The notes: generated by a model not told the origin, from the letters alone. A stretch of 64,000 bases of DNA from Photobacterium sp. CCB-ST2H9 (GCF_023151555.2 NZ_CP100426.1:310001-374000), one strand, 5' to 3'. Counted from the first letter of the stretch, positions 9,397-18,180 are shown. Numbers and translations are program-made.

Positions 9397-9608
9397 GGTA
9401 ACTCATCCTCTTCTATTCGAAGCCCTCCTTCCTTAGTGAACATTTCTTCTCTGATGATGTCAAAGATAGCCTGACCACAGGTACATTTTTGGCTTAATGT
9501 TAAGAATGTCAGACAGAATACGCTGACAGAGCAGACATTTCGTCTGACTTCATGAAACTGACGTATTTCTCTCATCATACTGCCGCACAACTGACACGGT
9601 TGAGTCAC
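9393..9608 (-). CDS. Small Cys-rich frame, unknown
   Basis: A 71-codon frame with CQLC near the N-terminus and CTC in the middle, i.e. paired cysteines that could bind metal. The C-terminal third (GQAIFDIIREEMFTKEGG...) looks protein-like. Its stop overlaps the start of the small membrane protein gene (ATGA). An internal ATG pair at residues 11-12 could also be the start. It stops short of the likely start of the divergent acyltransferase gene at 9657. Unrecognised; it could be spurious, but the overlap with a gene that has a good ribosome site argues for keeping it. Confidence 0.35.
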   Translation of the reverse strand: MTQPCQLCGSMMREIRQFHEVRRNVCSVSVFCLTFLTLSQKCTCGQAIFDIIREEMFTKEGGLRIEEDELP

Positions 9609-9656
9609 AAATCATTCTCATACTTGTCCCGAATACCTACTTCGGATGGAGATAGT

Positions 9657-11441
9657 ATGGAAACCGTAAGTCCTTTTCGTTTGCCACGGAAAACCCCGTT
9701 TGGGGTTGGTGAAAAACTGACTGAATGGGCAACTGGTTTGCACAGATTGAGTCGCTTTTATGCAGAGCGCCCGGCGGGACAAGATACAGAAGCTTTCCTG
9801 CGGTATACCCTGGATGTGCTTGGCATCGATTACCAGGTTGTGAAGGGTGGATGTCAGCATATTCCCGGACAGGGGGCAACGGTCGTTGTCGCGAACCATC
9901 CTTTAGGCTGTGCAGAAGGCGTGATTCTGGCACAGATTCTGCGACAGATCCGTCCGGATGTAAAAATCCTTGCCAATCATTATCTGAAAAATGTCCCGGA
10001 GCTTGATGCACTGTTTATCGGTGTGGATGTGTTTGAAGGCCAGGGTGCCGTTCGTGCAAACGCCAGAGCTTTGCGTGAAGCCAACCGGCATTTATCGGCT
10101 GGTGGATTGCTGCTGATGTTTCCGGCCGGTGAGGTGTCTGTATACGACAGAAAATCCGGACAATTACGGGACAAAGTATGGAGTAAATCCGTCAGTCGTT
10201 TAATACATAAACATAAAGCGACAACAGTGCCTGTCTTTATCGGCGGACGGAATAGTCGTCAGTTCTATATGGCCGGCAAGGTTCATCCGATGCTGCGGAC
10301 GCTGATGCTGGGCCGGGAAATGCTGAATAAGCGGGCAACCCAGATCCCGATTGCGATTGGCGAAAGTATTCGCTACAGCGAAGTCAAAAATATTCTGGAT
10401 GACCAGCAACTGGTGAATTATCTGAAGTTCAACACTTATCTCCTGGGCAGTGAGGCCAGCAGGAGAGAGTCGGGCTTTGCTGCAAGCCAGGCTGCTGTCA
10501 GAACCATGCCAAATGCTGAACCGATTGAATCCCCTGTTGCCGCTGATTTGCTGGAACAAGATATTGTAAACCTGAGAGAATCGGAGCGGATGCTCAGCAG
10601 CGGCGAGTTTGATGTCTATTGTGCCGCTGCAGAGCGGATTCCATCGGTCCTGAAAGAACTTGGACGTATTCGGGAAATCAATTTTCGCGCTGTGGGTGAG
10701 GGAACCGGGAAATCGACAGATCTGGATGCGTTTGATCAAACCTATCTGCACCTCTTTGTCTGGGACCGTCAGGCCAGAAAAGTTGTCGGTGCTTATCGTT
10801 TAGGCCTGACGGATGAACTGATGGCAGCCAGGGGACTGGGCGGGCTTTATTCCCGTACACTGTTTCGCTATGACGAGCGCTTTATCCGACAGTATGGTGC
10901 ATCGATTGAACTGGGACGCTCAGTCGTAGCTGAAGAGTATCAACGCAGTTTGAGTGCACTGTTGTTGCTGTGGAAAGGGATTTCCGCATTTGTTTGCCGC
11001 CATCCCCGGTATACACATTTGTTCGGGCCGGTCAGTATCAGTGATGAATACAGCCAGGAAGCCAGACAGTTACTGGCAGCTTGTATGACAGTGCATCACT
11101 CTGATCAGGACAGCGCAAAATTGGTGGCTCCTACCTGCCCCCTGACGAGTGATAAACGTGTCTTCTGGCAGCCGGATATGCTGACTGCGCTGGCTGATGT
11201 ACAGCTGCTGTCGCGGGTGATTTCCCGGATGGATACAGGGAAAAGCGTTCCTGTGCTGTTGCGTCAGTACCTTGGCCTGAACGGGAAGCTGGTTTGCTTT
11301 AACGTGGATCCGGATTTTAATGACGCGCTCGACGGGCTCATCGTGGTTGATTTAACCCGGGTGCCGGAAAAAACACTGGCTAAATATATGGAGCCGGAAA
11401 AGGCATCAGCCTATCTGGCTTACCATGAAGTCAAGGCATAA
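9657..11441 (+). CDS. olsF: Bifunctional acyltransferase, OlsF-like (ornithine lipid synthesis)
   Basis: A 594-residue fusion. The N-terminal half resembles PlsC/OlsA O-acyltransferases: ANHPLGCAEG near residue 79 is the HPxGxxEG variant of the NHxxxxD motif, and LLMFPAGEVS is the second block. The C-terminal half (from about 300) is an OlsB-like GNAT fold (VVGAYRLGLTDE, ELGRSVV, LFGPVSISDEY). The OlsF family makes ornithine lipids: the C-terminal half N-acylates ornithine with 3-OH-acyl-ACP and the N-terminal half adds the second acyl chain. Such lipids are phosphorus-free membrane lipids often made under phosphate limitation. The start at 9657 is preceded by GGAG; an upstream in-frame extension to 9552 lacks a good site. 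Confidence 0.85.
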   Translation: METVSPFRLPRKTPFGVGEKLTEWATGLHRLSRFYAERPAGQDTEAFLRYTLDVLGIDYQVVKGGCQHIPGQGATVVVANHPLGCAEGVILAQILRQIRPDVKILANHYLKNVPELDALFIGVDVFEGQGAVRANARALREANRHLSAGGLLLMFPAGEVSVYDRKSGQLRDKVWSKSVSRLIHKHKATTVPVFIGGRNSRQFYMAGKVHPMLRTLMLGREMLNKRATQIPIAIGESIRYSEVKNILDDQQLVNYLKFNTYLLGSEASRRESGFAASQAAVRTMPNAEPIESPVAADLLEQDIVNLRESERMLSSGEFDVYCAAAERIPSVLKELGRIREINFRAVGEGTGKSTDLDAFDQTYLHLFVWDRQARKVVGAYRLGLTDELMAARGLGGLYSRTLFRYDERFIRQYGASIELGRSVVAEEYQRSLSALLLLWKGISAFVCRHPRYTHLFGPVSISDEYSQEARQLLAACMTVHHSDQDSAKLVAPTCPLTSDKRVFWQPDMLTALADVQLLSRVISRMDTGKSVPVLLRQYLGLNGKLVCFNVDPDFNDALDGLIVVDLTRVPEKTLAKYMEPEKASAYLAYHEVKA

Positions 11442-11444
11442 CAC

Positions 11445-11891
11445 TTAAGGTTGACCCGCAGGCGGCATGTGCATTTCTTCCGGCACAAATGTCAGCACAT
11501 GCTGCTCTGTGGTCAGTGTCAGCGTATTACTTTCCAGAGACGTGGTATTCCACTGCTGCAGAGAACTGACGATCACGGTTTCTATGGTCGCAATTTCATT
11601 TTGAAGACAGGCCATTTTGGTTGAAACGAAAGACGTGATACGAAACTGGTTCCCATTTTTGAGTTCAGCCAGCCCCATAAATTGATTACAGCCACTGAAC
11701 CCGGTTGCTTTGAACTGGCTGTCCAGCGTCAGGCCAATCGGTGACCGGCTCTCTGCCAGAGCAAAATCTCTGCCATCTATCTTGGTGAGCACCCAGTCTT
11801 GCTGCAAATCTTTGGCGGTGAAGCCAGCTTTAGGCGGCTGTTCACACCCGGTCAGGCTCAGCAAGACAGCAAATAGTAACCACTTTTTCAT
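11445..11891 (-). CDS. META-domain lipoprotein (HslJ-like)
   Basis: A 148-residue lipoprotein. The signal peptide ends in the lipobox LTGC (Cys about 16), and the mature part is a META/HslJ-like domain (DWVLTKIDG..., FSGCNQFMG, MACLQNEIATIE). Proteins of this family are small envelope proteins, some linked to heat shock or drug tolerance; the biochemical role is unsettled. It converges on the acyltransferase gene 3 bases away and follows the Cys-rich gene on the same strand by about 50 bases, so it could be the last gene of an ovoA-led transcript. Confidence 0.85.
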   Translation of the reverse strand: MKKWLLFAVLLSLTGCEQPPKAGFTAKDLQQDWVLTKIDGRDFALAESRSPIGLTLDSQFKATGFSGCNQFMGLAELKNGNQFRITSFVSTKMACLQNEIATIETVIVSSLQQWNTTSLESNTLTLTTEQHVLTFVPEEMHMPPAGQP

Positions 11892-11941
11892 GTGAGCGTC
11901 ACTCGCAGTGTGAAGGAGATGTCCCTATTAATAGTAGCAGT

Positions 11942-12253
11942 TTACGACTGCAGAAGCGGTAACCCGGAAAGGCAGGCCCGGCAAATACATTGGCCTTTCG
12001 GTAAACCACTGGTGTCACGTTTGGCCAGCTCAAAACACCAGCATTCCTGATGTCCGGCTTCAATACCGCAGTAAGCCGGTTGCCTGCATAAGGCGCAATT
12101 ATGGGTCGTTTCCGTTCCCTGAATTTGATCAATGGTCTGAGTATGCGTGTCATCATTCATCAGTCGCCATTCACTGATTTCTTTCATGGTTCTCAGGCAG
12201 CCGCTACAGATGCCTTCATTGTTCTTACATTTAGCAACGCAAGGGGTTTTCAC
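11942..12253 (-). CDS. DUF1289/cysteine-rich CWC family protein
   Basis: A 103-residue Cys-rich protein. The N-terminal part CVAKCKNNEGICSGCLRTMKEI is the DUF1289 signature (CxxxC...CxGCxRT). The second half has CALC, ECWCF and CICRACL, the CWC family pattern. Both parts look like metal-binding knuckles. The start is GTG (12253) with a weak GGCGAG site. It follows ovoA by about 85 bases on the same strand. Function unknown; a redox or zinc role is plausible from the cysteines, but that is inference. Confidence 0.8.
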   Translation of the reverse strand: MKTPCVAKCKNNEGICSGCLRTMKEISEWRLMNDDTHTQTIDQIQGTETTHNCALCRQPAYCGIEAGHQECWCFELAKRDTSGLPKGQCICRACLSGLPLLQS

Positions 12254-12337
12254 GTGTCTGACTCGCCGCAGTTAAAAGCGGGCATTCTACCCCAGACCAT
12301 GTGAAATGTATCGGTCCGGGGCAGAAGCAATTTTACC

Positions 12338-14452
12338 TCAGCGTTTCCGCCAGATCGTCATCTCTGAAACGGTGTGCTGGAACTTGCGTTTGGTTTCACG
12401 AATCACAAACGGAATTTCCTTCACGGCAATCAGTTCAAAGTGCGGGATCAGGGTTTCGGTCAGGCCATCTAAGGTTGTGAAATTCTCACCATTGACTTTG
12501 ATTCCCCCCAGCCATTTATCTTTGGGCGTATATTCCTCAAGCCAGGTGTACGGTGAGGTCATCACCAGATAGCCCCCCTCAGTAATGCGATCGGCAATAC
12601 TGGTCAGGAACACTTTGGGATCCGCTAAACGGTCCAGCAGATTCGAGGCGTAGACCAGATCATAGTTGCTGAACTGAGGCTTGAGGTTACAGGCATCTCC
12701 CTGACTGAAGTGAATTTTGTGCTTGAGATTCCGGTAACCAAGGTCATTGAGGGTGACACTTTTGAATTCAACCAAATCTCCTTCTGTGGGAATCGTGTAG
12801 CGCTTTTCTCCTTGTTCCAGCAGAGAATAGGCCTGTTGAATAAAACGGGCAGAAAAGTCGATTCCGTCCACATGATCAAAGATTTTCGCCAGCTCAAAGC
12901 TTGCTCGGCCCACGGAGCAGCCAATATCCAGTGCTCGATGGGTATGGTGCAGGGAAATCTCCTGCATGCATTGAGATACGCCATTCACACAGAAATTCGG
13001 GACATTGAAGTACTGGTTGCCGTAATGAAACTCCAGGTACTGGGCAATCAGCTCGTTGGTTTCGTAGATGTTCAGATGGGTCATGCTTTCCGGATCCTGT
13101 TTTGAAATGACATAACGGAATCCGGCGTGCTGATAAAAGTGGCGACGGAAAGCGTAGCGTGACTCTGGAATCGTTTCATTGCCGGTTGAAATCCAGGAAC
13201 CGCCTTTCATCAGGTTATGCTTGCCATCAAAGGTTGGAGTGGAGAAGTCATCATATAAAGGATGAACTTTGAATCCCTGAAATCCGTCAATCGCTGTTTC
13301 TGTCCATTGCCAGACATTGCCGATAATGTCGCACAGACCGTTATGTTCAAAACGATCGACCGGACATGACGAAGCAAAGTATGCCAGTTCAGTATTGCCC
13401 GGCACTTCCTGCCACGCTGGAGAAGCCGTATTCAGACACTGGCGCAGCAGAGACCATTCTGCTTCTGTCGGTAAGCGGACAGGGAGCTGTTCTTTGTCTG
13501 CTTTCCAGTTACAAAACGCTTTGGCTTCTAACTGGTTAATTTCAACTGGCCAATTGAGCGGCAGCGGCATTTCACTGCACAGGTTACGCTGTAACAGAGC
13601 GCCGTCCCGTTCAACCCAGAAACGCGGCATCTGCGCCTGTGTATACTGAAGCCAGGCAACACCTTCTTCAGACCAGTATCTTTCCTGCTGATAACCGCCA
13701 TCTTTGACAAATTCCAGAAATTCCTGATTTGAGACCAGGTATTTGCTGGTTTTGAAATCATCGACCTTGTATTGCTGCACACCGTACTCATTATCCCAGC
13801 CATAGGTGTCTGCACTTTCCTGCTTACCCAGGGTGATTTTACGGCCTGAAATGGCAATCAGCTGATTTTCCGGAGCGTCTCCGGCTTCTTCGCAGGGAGC
13901 CCATTGCGGGGATGGTGTTAAGTCTGAGAGGGGAAGCTGGCGGATGATGACGGAGGTGGTTTCAAGGTGAATGCGTTCGTGTTCTATGCCCATCAAAATG
14001 ACCCAGGCCGGATCGTCTTCTTTGATGGGTAACGACAGTGGCATGGTGTCAATGAACTGGCTGACGGTGGACTTCACTTGATCACGATAGTTGCGGACAT
14101 CATCAACGCTGGGCCAATCGTAATGGGCATCGTTCAGATCATCCCAGGACATTTCATCGACACCAATGGCAAACATTGATTCAAAGTGAGCATTCAGCCT
14201 GCGATCAATGTATTTACCCAGTTTCAACTTATTGATATAGAAGACAGCCGTATGGCCAAAGTAGAAAATCAAGGGGTGGCGAAGAGGTTCAGCTTTCTTG
14301 TAAAAGGCCTGGTGATTGTTAATCAATGAGAAAAGAGATTCATACACTTCCCATGTCTGGTTGAATGCGGCTTTTAACGTTTGCCGTTTGGCCTGCTCGG
14401 AGCTTCCTGTAAGTAACACACTTCTTGTTGCTGCTGTTGGAAAATGAACCAT
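12338..14452 (-). CDS. ovoA: 5-histidylcysteine sulfoxide synthase / 4-mercaptohistidine N1-methyltransferase
   Basis: A 704-residue fusion typical of OvoA, the ovothiol A biosynthetic enzyme. A DinB-like N-terminal part contains the iron-binding HxxxHxE (HERIHLE, about residue 159). A formylglycine-generating-type sulfoxide synthase domain (about 200-440, with RLPTEAEW and NVWQWTE) follows, and a SAM methyltransferase domain (about 470-704, LDIGCSVGRASFELA) ends the protein. It couples histidine and cysteine using O2 and then methylates the imidazole; a separate C-S lyase is needed and was not seen here. Ovothiol is a strongly reducing thiol found in marine organisms. The start follows an AGGAGAGTAA site. 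Confidence 0.95.
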   Translation of the reverse strand: MVHFPTAATRSVLLTGSSEQAKRQTLKAAFNQTWEVYESLFSLINNHQAFYKKAEPLRHPLIFYFGHTAVFYINKLKLGKYIDRRLNAHFESMFAIGVDEMSWDDLNDAHYDWPSVDDVRNYRDQVKSTVSQFIDTMPLSLPIKEDDPAWVILMGIEHERIHLETTSVIIRQLPLSDLTPSPQWAPCEEAGDAPENQLIAISGRKITLGKQESADTYGWDNEYGVQQYKVDDFKTSKYLVSNQEFLEFVKDGGYQQERYWSEEGVAWLQYTQAQMPRFWVERDGALLQRNLCSEMPLPLNWPVEINQLEAKAFCNWKADKEQLPVRLPTEAEWSLLRQCLNTASPAWQEVPGNTELAYFASSCPVDRFEHNGLCDIIGNVWQWTETAIDGFQGFKVHPLYDDFSTPTFDGKHNLMKGGSWISTGNETIPESRYAFRRHFYQHAGFRYVISKQDPESMTHLNIYETNELIAQYLEFHYGNQYFNVPNFCVNGVSQCMQEISLHHTHRALDIGCSVGRASFELAKIFDHVDGIDFSARFIQQAYSLLEQGEKRYTIPTEGDLVEFKSVTLNDLGYRNLKHKIHFSQGDACNLKPQFSNYDLVYASNLLDRLADPKVFLTSIADRITEGGYLVMTSPYTWLEEYTPKDKWLGGIKVNGENFTTLDGLTETLIPHFELIAVKEIPFVIRETKRKFQHTVSEMTIWRKR

Positions 14453-14650
14453 AGCTGCTTACTCTCCTGTAATCGTAAATCCTTTTTGATATTGCGTTTG
14501 TTGGGGCTCGCTCAGTTCAGTTGCACCGTTTCGCTGACGGTATGACTTATGGTGCAACCATACGTCCCCAAGAGCAAGCCGGTGTATTTATTTTTGATCG
14601 GTAAACTCAATATTAAGAAGCGTTTGGCTTCTGCATTCTGAGATTGTCTG

Positions 14651-14680
14651 AAAAACTAAAAGGCCCCCGGATGGGAGCCT
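14651..14680 (-). terminator. Intrinsic terminator
   Basis: Read on the minus strand, the hairpin AGGCTCCC/GGGGGCCT with one mismatch and an ATCC loop is followed by TTTAGTTTTT. It ends the transcript of the small exported protein at 14706-15017. Confidence 0.8.
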
Positions 14681-14705
14681 TCAATCGGATAACTAAGTTC
14701 TGAGC

Positions 14706-15017
14706 TTAGTTTTTACGTGAGCCAGTAAATGCGTAACGTGATGATTTTTTACCGTTTTCAGTCGTTGCTTCAAACTTCACTGAACGAGAAGAGTTCAGTT
14801 GCAGTGGAATGAAGACTCGACCACGCTCATCTGTGGTATAAGTTTTGCGTTGTTGAGGTACGTTCGCAACAGAGACTGAAGCGTTTGCTGCGGGTTGGCC
14901 ATTTTCGGTTACGGTGACCCAGGCGCCGTTGTTGGCATCGGTTACGCGGATGTCAGCAAGGGCTGATGTAGACATGATCAGTACAGCGGTTGCAGTGAGT
15001 ACTTTAAAGCTAGTCAT
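14706..15017 (-). CDS. Small exported protein, carboxypeptidase-regulatory-like fold, unknown
   Basis: A 103-residue protein with a clear signal peptide ending at STSALA/DIRVTD. The mature part (about 80 residues) has a beta-rich repeat-like pattern (AWVTVTENGQPAANASVSV... TDERGRVFIPL) resembling CarboxypepD_reg/transthyretin-like domains. The start at ATG 15017 has a GGTGAAT site; an in-frame ATG further upstream (15050) is less likely. It forms a monocistronic unit with its own terminator. Role unknown, presumably periplasmic or surface. Confidence 0.75.
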   Translation of the reverse strand: MTSFKVLTATAVLIMSTSALADIRVTDANNGAWVTVTENGQPAANASVSVANVPQQRKTYTTDERGRVFIPLQLNSSRSVKFEATTENGKKSSRYAFTGSRKN

Positions 15018-15380
15018 AATATTCACCTCATTTATCAGTGGCAAAGCCATTGATTAGGTTGCGCCTAAATTTCTTAGGGTTAATTGTTACAGGGCTCTCA
15101 CATTTAGACCTACTTATTGCCAAGAAATTTCAATCCTGTGTTAAGTCTATCCCAATTTGGGTGGTCACTTCCTGTAGCCGCTTGGTTCGTATGTCTGCCC
15201 ACTCATTACCCTAGTGAATATAGTGATTGATAACTTAATCATTGCTTAACCATCATCATTATTATAGTAACCCGCAAATCGAACGGATGATTATTTCATT
15301 TCAGGGTGTAAATGAAGTGAATAATTTTGTGGTATTTTTTTGAGGTATGATATTTTTTTGCCTTAAGAGAAGCCTGAATC
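15018..15380. other. AT-rich intergenic stretch
   Basis: It holds the upstream region of the small exported protein gene. I see no convincing reading frame, hairpin with a U-tract, or known RNA motif in it. The part near 15330-15360 has several T-runs. Confidence 0.5.
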
Positions 15381-15923
15381 TCAAGCTTCTACCAGAGAGG
15401 ATGACATTGCTTCATAGTAAGATAAATCTTCTGTGATTCTGTTGACCCGGATTGCATCTGTCTTAACACAGATAAATGAGAGGCCTGCTTTTTCAAGTAC
15501 TTTGCCCGGTTTTGGGTCCAGCCGTCGGTGCTGAGCAAAAATTTTGGTGAGATGGAGATGAGTAAATCCGAAGTCTACGATGCGCCGGGCTGCCTCTGTA
15601 CAGTACCCTTGTTGCCAGAAAGGGACACCCAGCCAAAAACCAAGCTGGGCTGTGTTGTCTTGGATATGATGCAAACCAATCGATCCGATGAGTTGCTCTG
15701 TATCTTTCAATGTAATTGCGAAGATAGCCAGTGTTCCCTGATCCCAGCCAGCCAAAGCTCTGCCGATCCACTGTCCAGCCATGCCAGAATCATAAGGATA
15801 GGGCACATTGGTTGTGCCTAATGCAATTTCAGGGGCGCCAGCCATTTTTTGGATTCGCCCGGCATCTGCAAGCTGTAACGGACGGAGTAACAAACGCTCT
15901 GTGGTTAAGGTTGGTTGCCTCAT
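15381..15923 (-). CDS. GNAT-family N-acetyltransferase (RimJ/RimL type)
   Basis: A 180-residue acetyltransferase of the RimJ/RimL-like group. It starts with TERLLLRPLQLADAGRIQ; the acetyl-CoA motif region reads QLGFWLGVPFWQQGYCTEAARRIVDFGF and is followed by HRRLDPKPGKVLEKAG, a variant of the usual RNxxSxxVLEKxG. Members acetylate N-termini, amino acids or small molecules; the substrate cannot be read from sequence. It stands alone, with an AGGAGAAT ribosome site. Confidence 0.9.
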   Translation of the reverse strand: MRQPTLTTERLLLRPLQLADAGRIQKMAGAPEIALGTTNVPYPYDSGMAGQWIGRALAGWDQGTLAIFAITLKDTEQLIGSIGLHHIQDNTAQLGFWLGVPFWQQGYCTEAARRIVDFGFTHLHLTKIFAQHRRLDPKPGKVLEKAGLSFICVKTDAIRVNRITEDLSYYEAMSSSLVEA

Positions 15924-16068
15924 CTCATTCTCCTGGAAACCGGATAGATAAAATAAAGCCTATATTAAATATGTTTCATCTTGGTTGAACTGAATCTGGA
16001 TCAAAAATACGAGCAATGAGGCCCGTAAACCAGTGTTGTTTTTACGGACCGTTACTTCAGGCAGTTGT

Positions 16069-16890
16069 TCAGTCCTGACCGGGTGGACCAAACAGGCGGT
16101 ATAAACGGGATCTTACAGACTGTTCGGGGGCGAATGCGCGGCTGAAGATATGTTTCCAGTGGTGAAAGGTGGCTGTGACAGGATGCCAGCCGGTAAAGTC
16201 TTCCCGGATCCCATAACGGATGGGTGTGTGTTCGTTTTCCGGGACGAAAGTGCCGAACATTTTATCCCAGATAATCAAGACACCTGCGAAGTTTTTATCA
16301 ATGTATTCAGGGTTACGGGCGTGATGCACCCTGTGGTGTGACGGGGTGTTAAAGATCAGTTCCAGCCAGCCTAAGCGATGAATGACCCGGGTATGCACAA
16401 AGAACTGAAAGGCCAGATTGATTGCGACAACCACAACGACTGTCTCTGGCGGATAACCAATCAGAATCAACGGTAACCAGAAGATCCACATGCCGGATAA
16501 CGGGTAGGTCAGGCTTTGCCGAAAAGCAGTGGTGAAGTTCATGTGCTGTGAAGAGTGATGCACAATGTGAGAAGCCCACAGCCAGTTGATATGGTGCGAC
16601 GCCCGGTGAAACCAGTAATAGCAAAAATCCTGAAGCAGGAAGGCAAGGGCGACCGTAGCCGGCGATAAGTGAATCTCAAATATTCTGTATTGATATAGCC
16701 AGAGAAAAAAAGGCATCAATAGCAGGGTCGCAATGACATCAGCTGTCTGGTGCAATCCAGCCAGGGTCAGGTTACAGGCGACTTCTTTCCAGTGATAGTC
16801 TTTGTTGTCATGAAGGCGTAATCGGCGGTATTCCCATACCATCGCAAGGAAGAAAAGGGGACTGACGGCGAGTAAAATTAGCGCTTCCAT
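16069..16890 (-). CDS. Sterol desaturase/fatty acid hydroxylase family membrane protein
   Basis: A 273-residue integral membrane di-iron protein. Several hydrophobic helices and three histidine boxes are visible: HRASHH (about 97), HHSSQH (about 110) and HRVHHARN (about 190), the pattern of the fatty-acid hydroxylase superfamily. The substrate is unknown; bacterial members hydroxylate lipids or carotenoids. Its start overlaps the end of the SRPBCC gene by 13 bases, so the two are translationally linked. Confidence 0.88.
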   Translation of the reverse strand: MEALILLAVSPLFFLAMVWEYRRLRLHDNKDYHWKEVACNLTLAGLHQTADVIATLLLMPFFLWLYQYRIFEIHLSPATVALAFLLQDFCYYWFHRASHHINWLWASHIVHHSSQHMNFTTAFRQSLTYPLSGMWIFWLPLILIGYPPETVVVVVAINLAFQFFVHTRVIHRLGWLELIFNTPSHHRVHHARNPEYIDKNFAGVLIIWDKMFGTFVPENEHTPIRYGIREDFTGWHPVTATFHHWKHIFSRAFAPEQSVRSRLYRLFGPPGQD

Positions 16891-17321
16891 GATGATTCAC
16901 CGTGTCGTGCAACGCTGATGAGAGCTTTCTGGATACTTTTTTTCACTAAGAACTTGATTAGCCAGCCGGTACCTTTCACTTTGGGTGAAAAGCTGATTCG
17001 GTACTGAATTTTACTGGTATCTGCATTCAGGCTTTGCACTTGAATCCATCCGCCATGCTCTTGCACGGGGCCGCCATTCACGATTCTGTAGTGCAAGTGT
17101 TCATTCTCTTTATAGTCGATCACTTTTTCATCGAAAGTGAATGGTCCGGCAGATACACGGCGTATTGCGCCAATACCATTCGGTTTAGGTTTTCCAGGCT
17201 TCACCAAACGGTAAGTGCCGTTAAAGAATCGACCAAGGTTTTGATGATCTGTTAATAACTCGAACAAGATTTTTTTTGGAGCCTGGGCAGATTGTTCTAA
17301 TAAGATAGTATGCACTGGCAT
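16878..17321 (-). CDS. SRPBCC (START/polyketide-cyclase-like) family protein
   Basis: A 147-residue protein with the SRPBCC pattern: an N-terminal strand with VHTILLEQSAQAPKKILFELLTDHQN, a core with ISFSPKVKGTGWLIKFLVK and a C-terminal long helix. The fold has a hydrophobic cavity that binds lipids or other small molecules. Overlap with the downstream sterol-desaturase-type gene suggests a shared lipid-like substrate, which is an inference from context only. Confidence 0.85.
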   Translation of the reverse strand: MPVHTILLEQSAQAPKKILFELLTDHQNLGRFFNGTYRLVKPGKPKPNGIGAIRRVSAGPFTFDEKVIDYKENEHLHYRIVNGGPVQEHGGWIQVQSLNADTSKIQYRISFSPKVKGTGWLIKFLVKKSIQKALISVARHGESSWKR

Positions 17322-17889
17322 GATGGATTCCTGTTAAGTTGGTAACAATATGTTAACAGTGAATTTTATGATGTCAAATTTGGTCAAAATGATACTTTTC
17401 TTATTTTACAAAGGTTTATTTGTAGTTGTGGTCATTTGGAGGTTTCTTCAGGCAAGAAATAATATGCAATTGGTTTGAGTTTTGTGTGTTTATTTTGTTA
17501 ACGCTTGTTAAGGTCTTGATTCACATTGCTTTGTAATCAGTCGGATCTGACGTTAACGAAAATGTGAGCAAAAACTCACAAAAAAGGTCAAAAATACGGT
17601 TGAAAAAATTGCCCGGGGCTCTTATATTGATTTGGTTGATGTGGACTAGATGGTGATAACACTGAAAAAAACTTGGATAACCTGAGCCCCACAAAGTGAT
17701 CTGGCCCTGATAGCAGCATTTCCCCAAATGCGATGACAGGTCAGTGATTAAATCAGGAAGTTCAGTAAGCAAACCATCTCGCTTCATACTTATCTTACTT
17801 CCAGACTCTGAGTACCAAGGACACGACAGTCATCTGTTGATGGTGTAATTCAGATTTGTTTTGGAATAAGTCACGTTAACGATATCCAA
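17322..17889. other. Intergenic stretch without a confident gene
   Basis: AT-rich. It contains an 88-codon minus-strand frame (17521-17787) that resembles no family I know and has only a poorly placed GGAAG site, so it is not called. No terminator or known RNA motif is visible. Confidence 0.4.
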
Positions 17890-17924
17890 ATGTCATTCAA
17901 CTGTCATCGGTATTTGGGTAAAGT
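17890..17924 (+). promoter_or_regulatory. PhoB-box-like promoter
   Basis: Two 7-base direct repeats, ATGTCAT and CTGTCAT, are separated by exactly 4 bases (TCAA), as in the Pho box. Eleven bases after the second repeat lies TAAAGT, a -10-like element at the spacing seen in PhoB-activated promoters, where the box replaces the -35. It points toward the short unit at 17995-18180. Confidence 0.55.
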
Positions 17925-17994
17925 GAAACGGATTAGGTAGCAAAGCTTTGAATAAAACTTAGCTTTTTATCTATGTTTTATCGAGAGGTGAATT

Positions 17995-18069
17995 ATGACA
18001 AATAGAAGCCGTAGACAATGGTTTTATTATCAATCACAGTCTTCTAAGTCAAAACTAAGAAGTAAATAA
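17995..18069 (+). CDS. Putative 24-residue basic small protein
   Basis: A short frame starting with ATG behind a good GAGAGGTG site 6 bases upstream. The product is rich in Arg, Lys, Ser, Gln and aromatic residues (MTNRSRRQWFYYQSQSSKSK at its start) and has no hydrophobic stretch. It lies between the PhoB-like promoter and a strong terminator, which favours a genuine short transcript. Whether the peptide or the RNA is the product cannot be told; the remaining RNA contains a GNRA-capped hairpin. Unknown family. Confidence 0.4.
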   Translation: MTNRSRRQWFYYQSQSSKSKLRSK

Positions 18070-18073
18070 CGTG

Positions 18074-18093
18074 TTTCTCGCGGAAGCGAGAAA
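18074..18093 (+). other. RNA hairpin with GGAA (GNRA) tetraloop
   Basis: A perfect 8-base-pair stem TTTCTCGC/GCGAGAAA closed by GGAA, 4 bases after the stop of the 24-codon frame. No U-tract follows, so it is more likely a structured RNA or stability element than a terminator. Confidence 0.5.
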
Positions 18094-18135
18094 TTAGAAC
18101 GATCAGATTGATAATTGATTCCAACCATTGAAAGT

Positions 18136-18180
18136 AGCCAGAAACACCCATGAATTGTGTTTCTGGCTTAAGTCTTTTTT
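18136..18180 (+). terminator. Strong intrinsic terminator of the short unit
   Basis: A perfect 12-base-pair stem AGCCAGAAACAC/GTGTTTCTGGCT with a 9-base loop, followed by TAAGTCTTTTTT. It reads on the plus strand only. Confidence 0.85.

Noticed and set aside
10200..10751. Minus-strand frame of 183 codons
   Set aside because: It lies inside the olsF-like gene, antisense, with no family pattern.
17521..17787. 88-codon minus-strand frame in the intergenic region
   Set aside because: No family resemblance and a poorly spaced ribosome site; possible but not supported.
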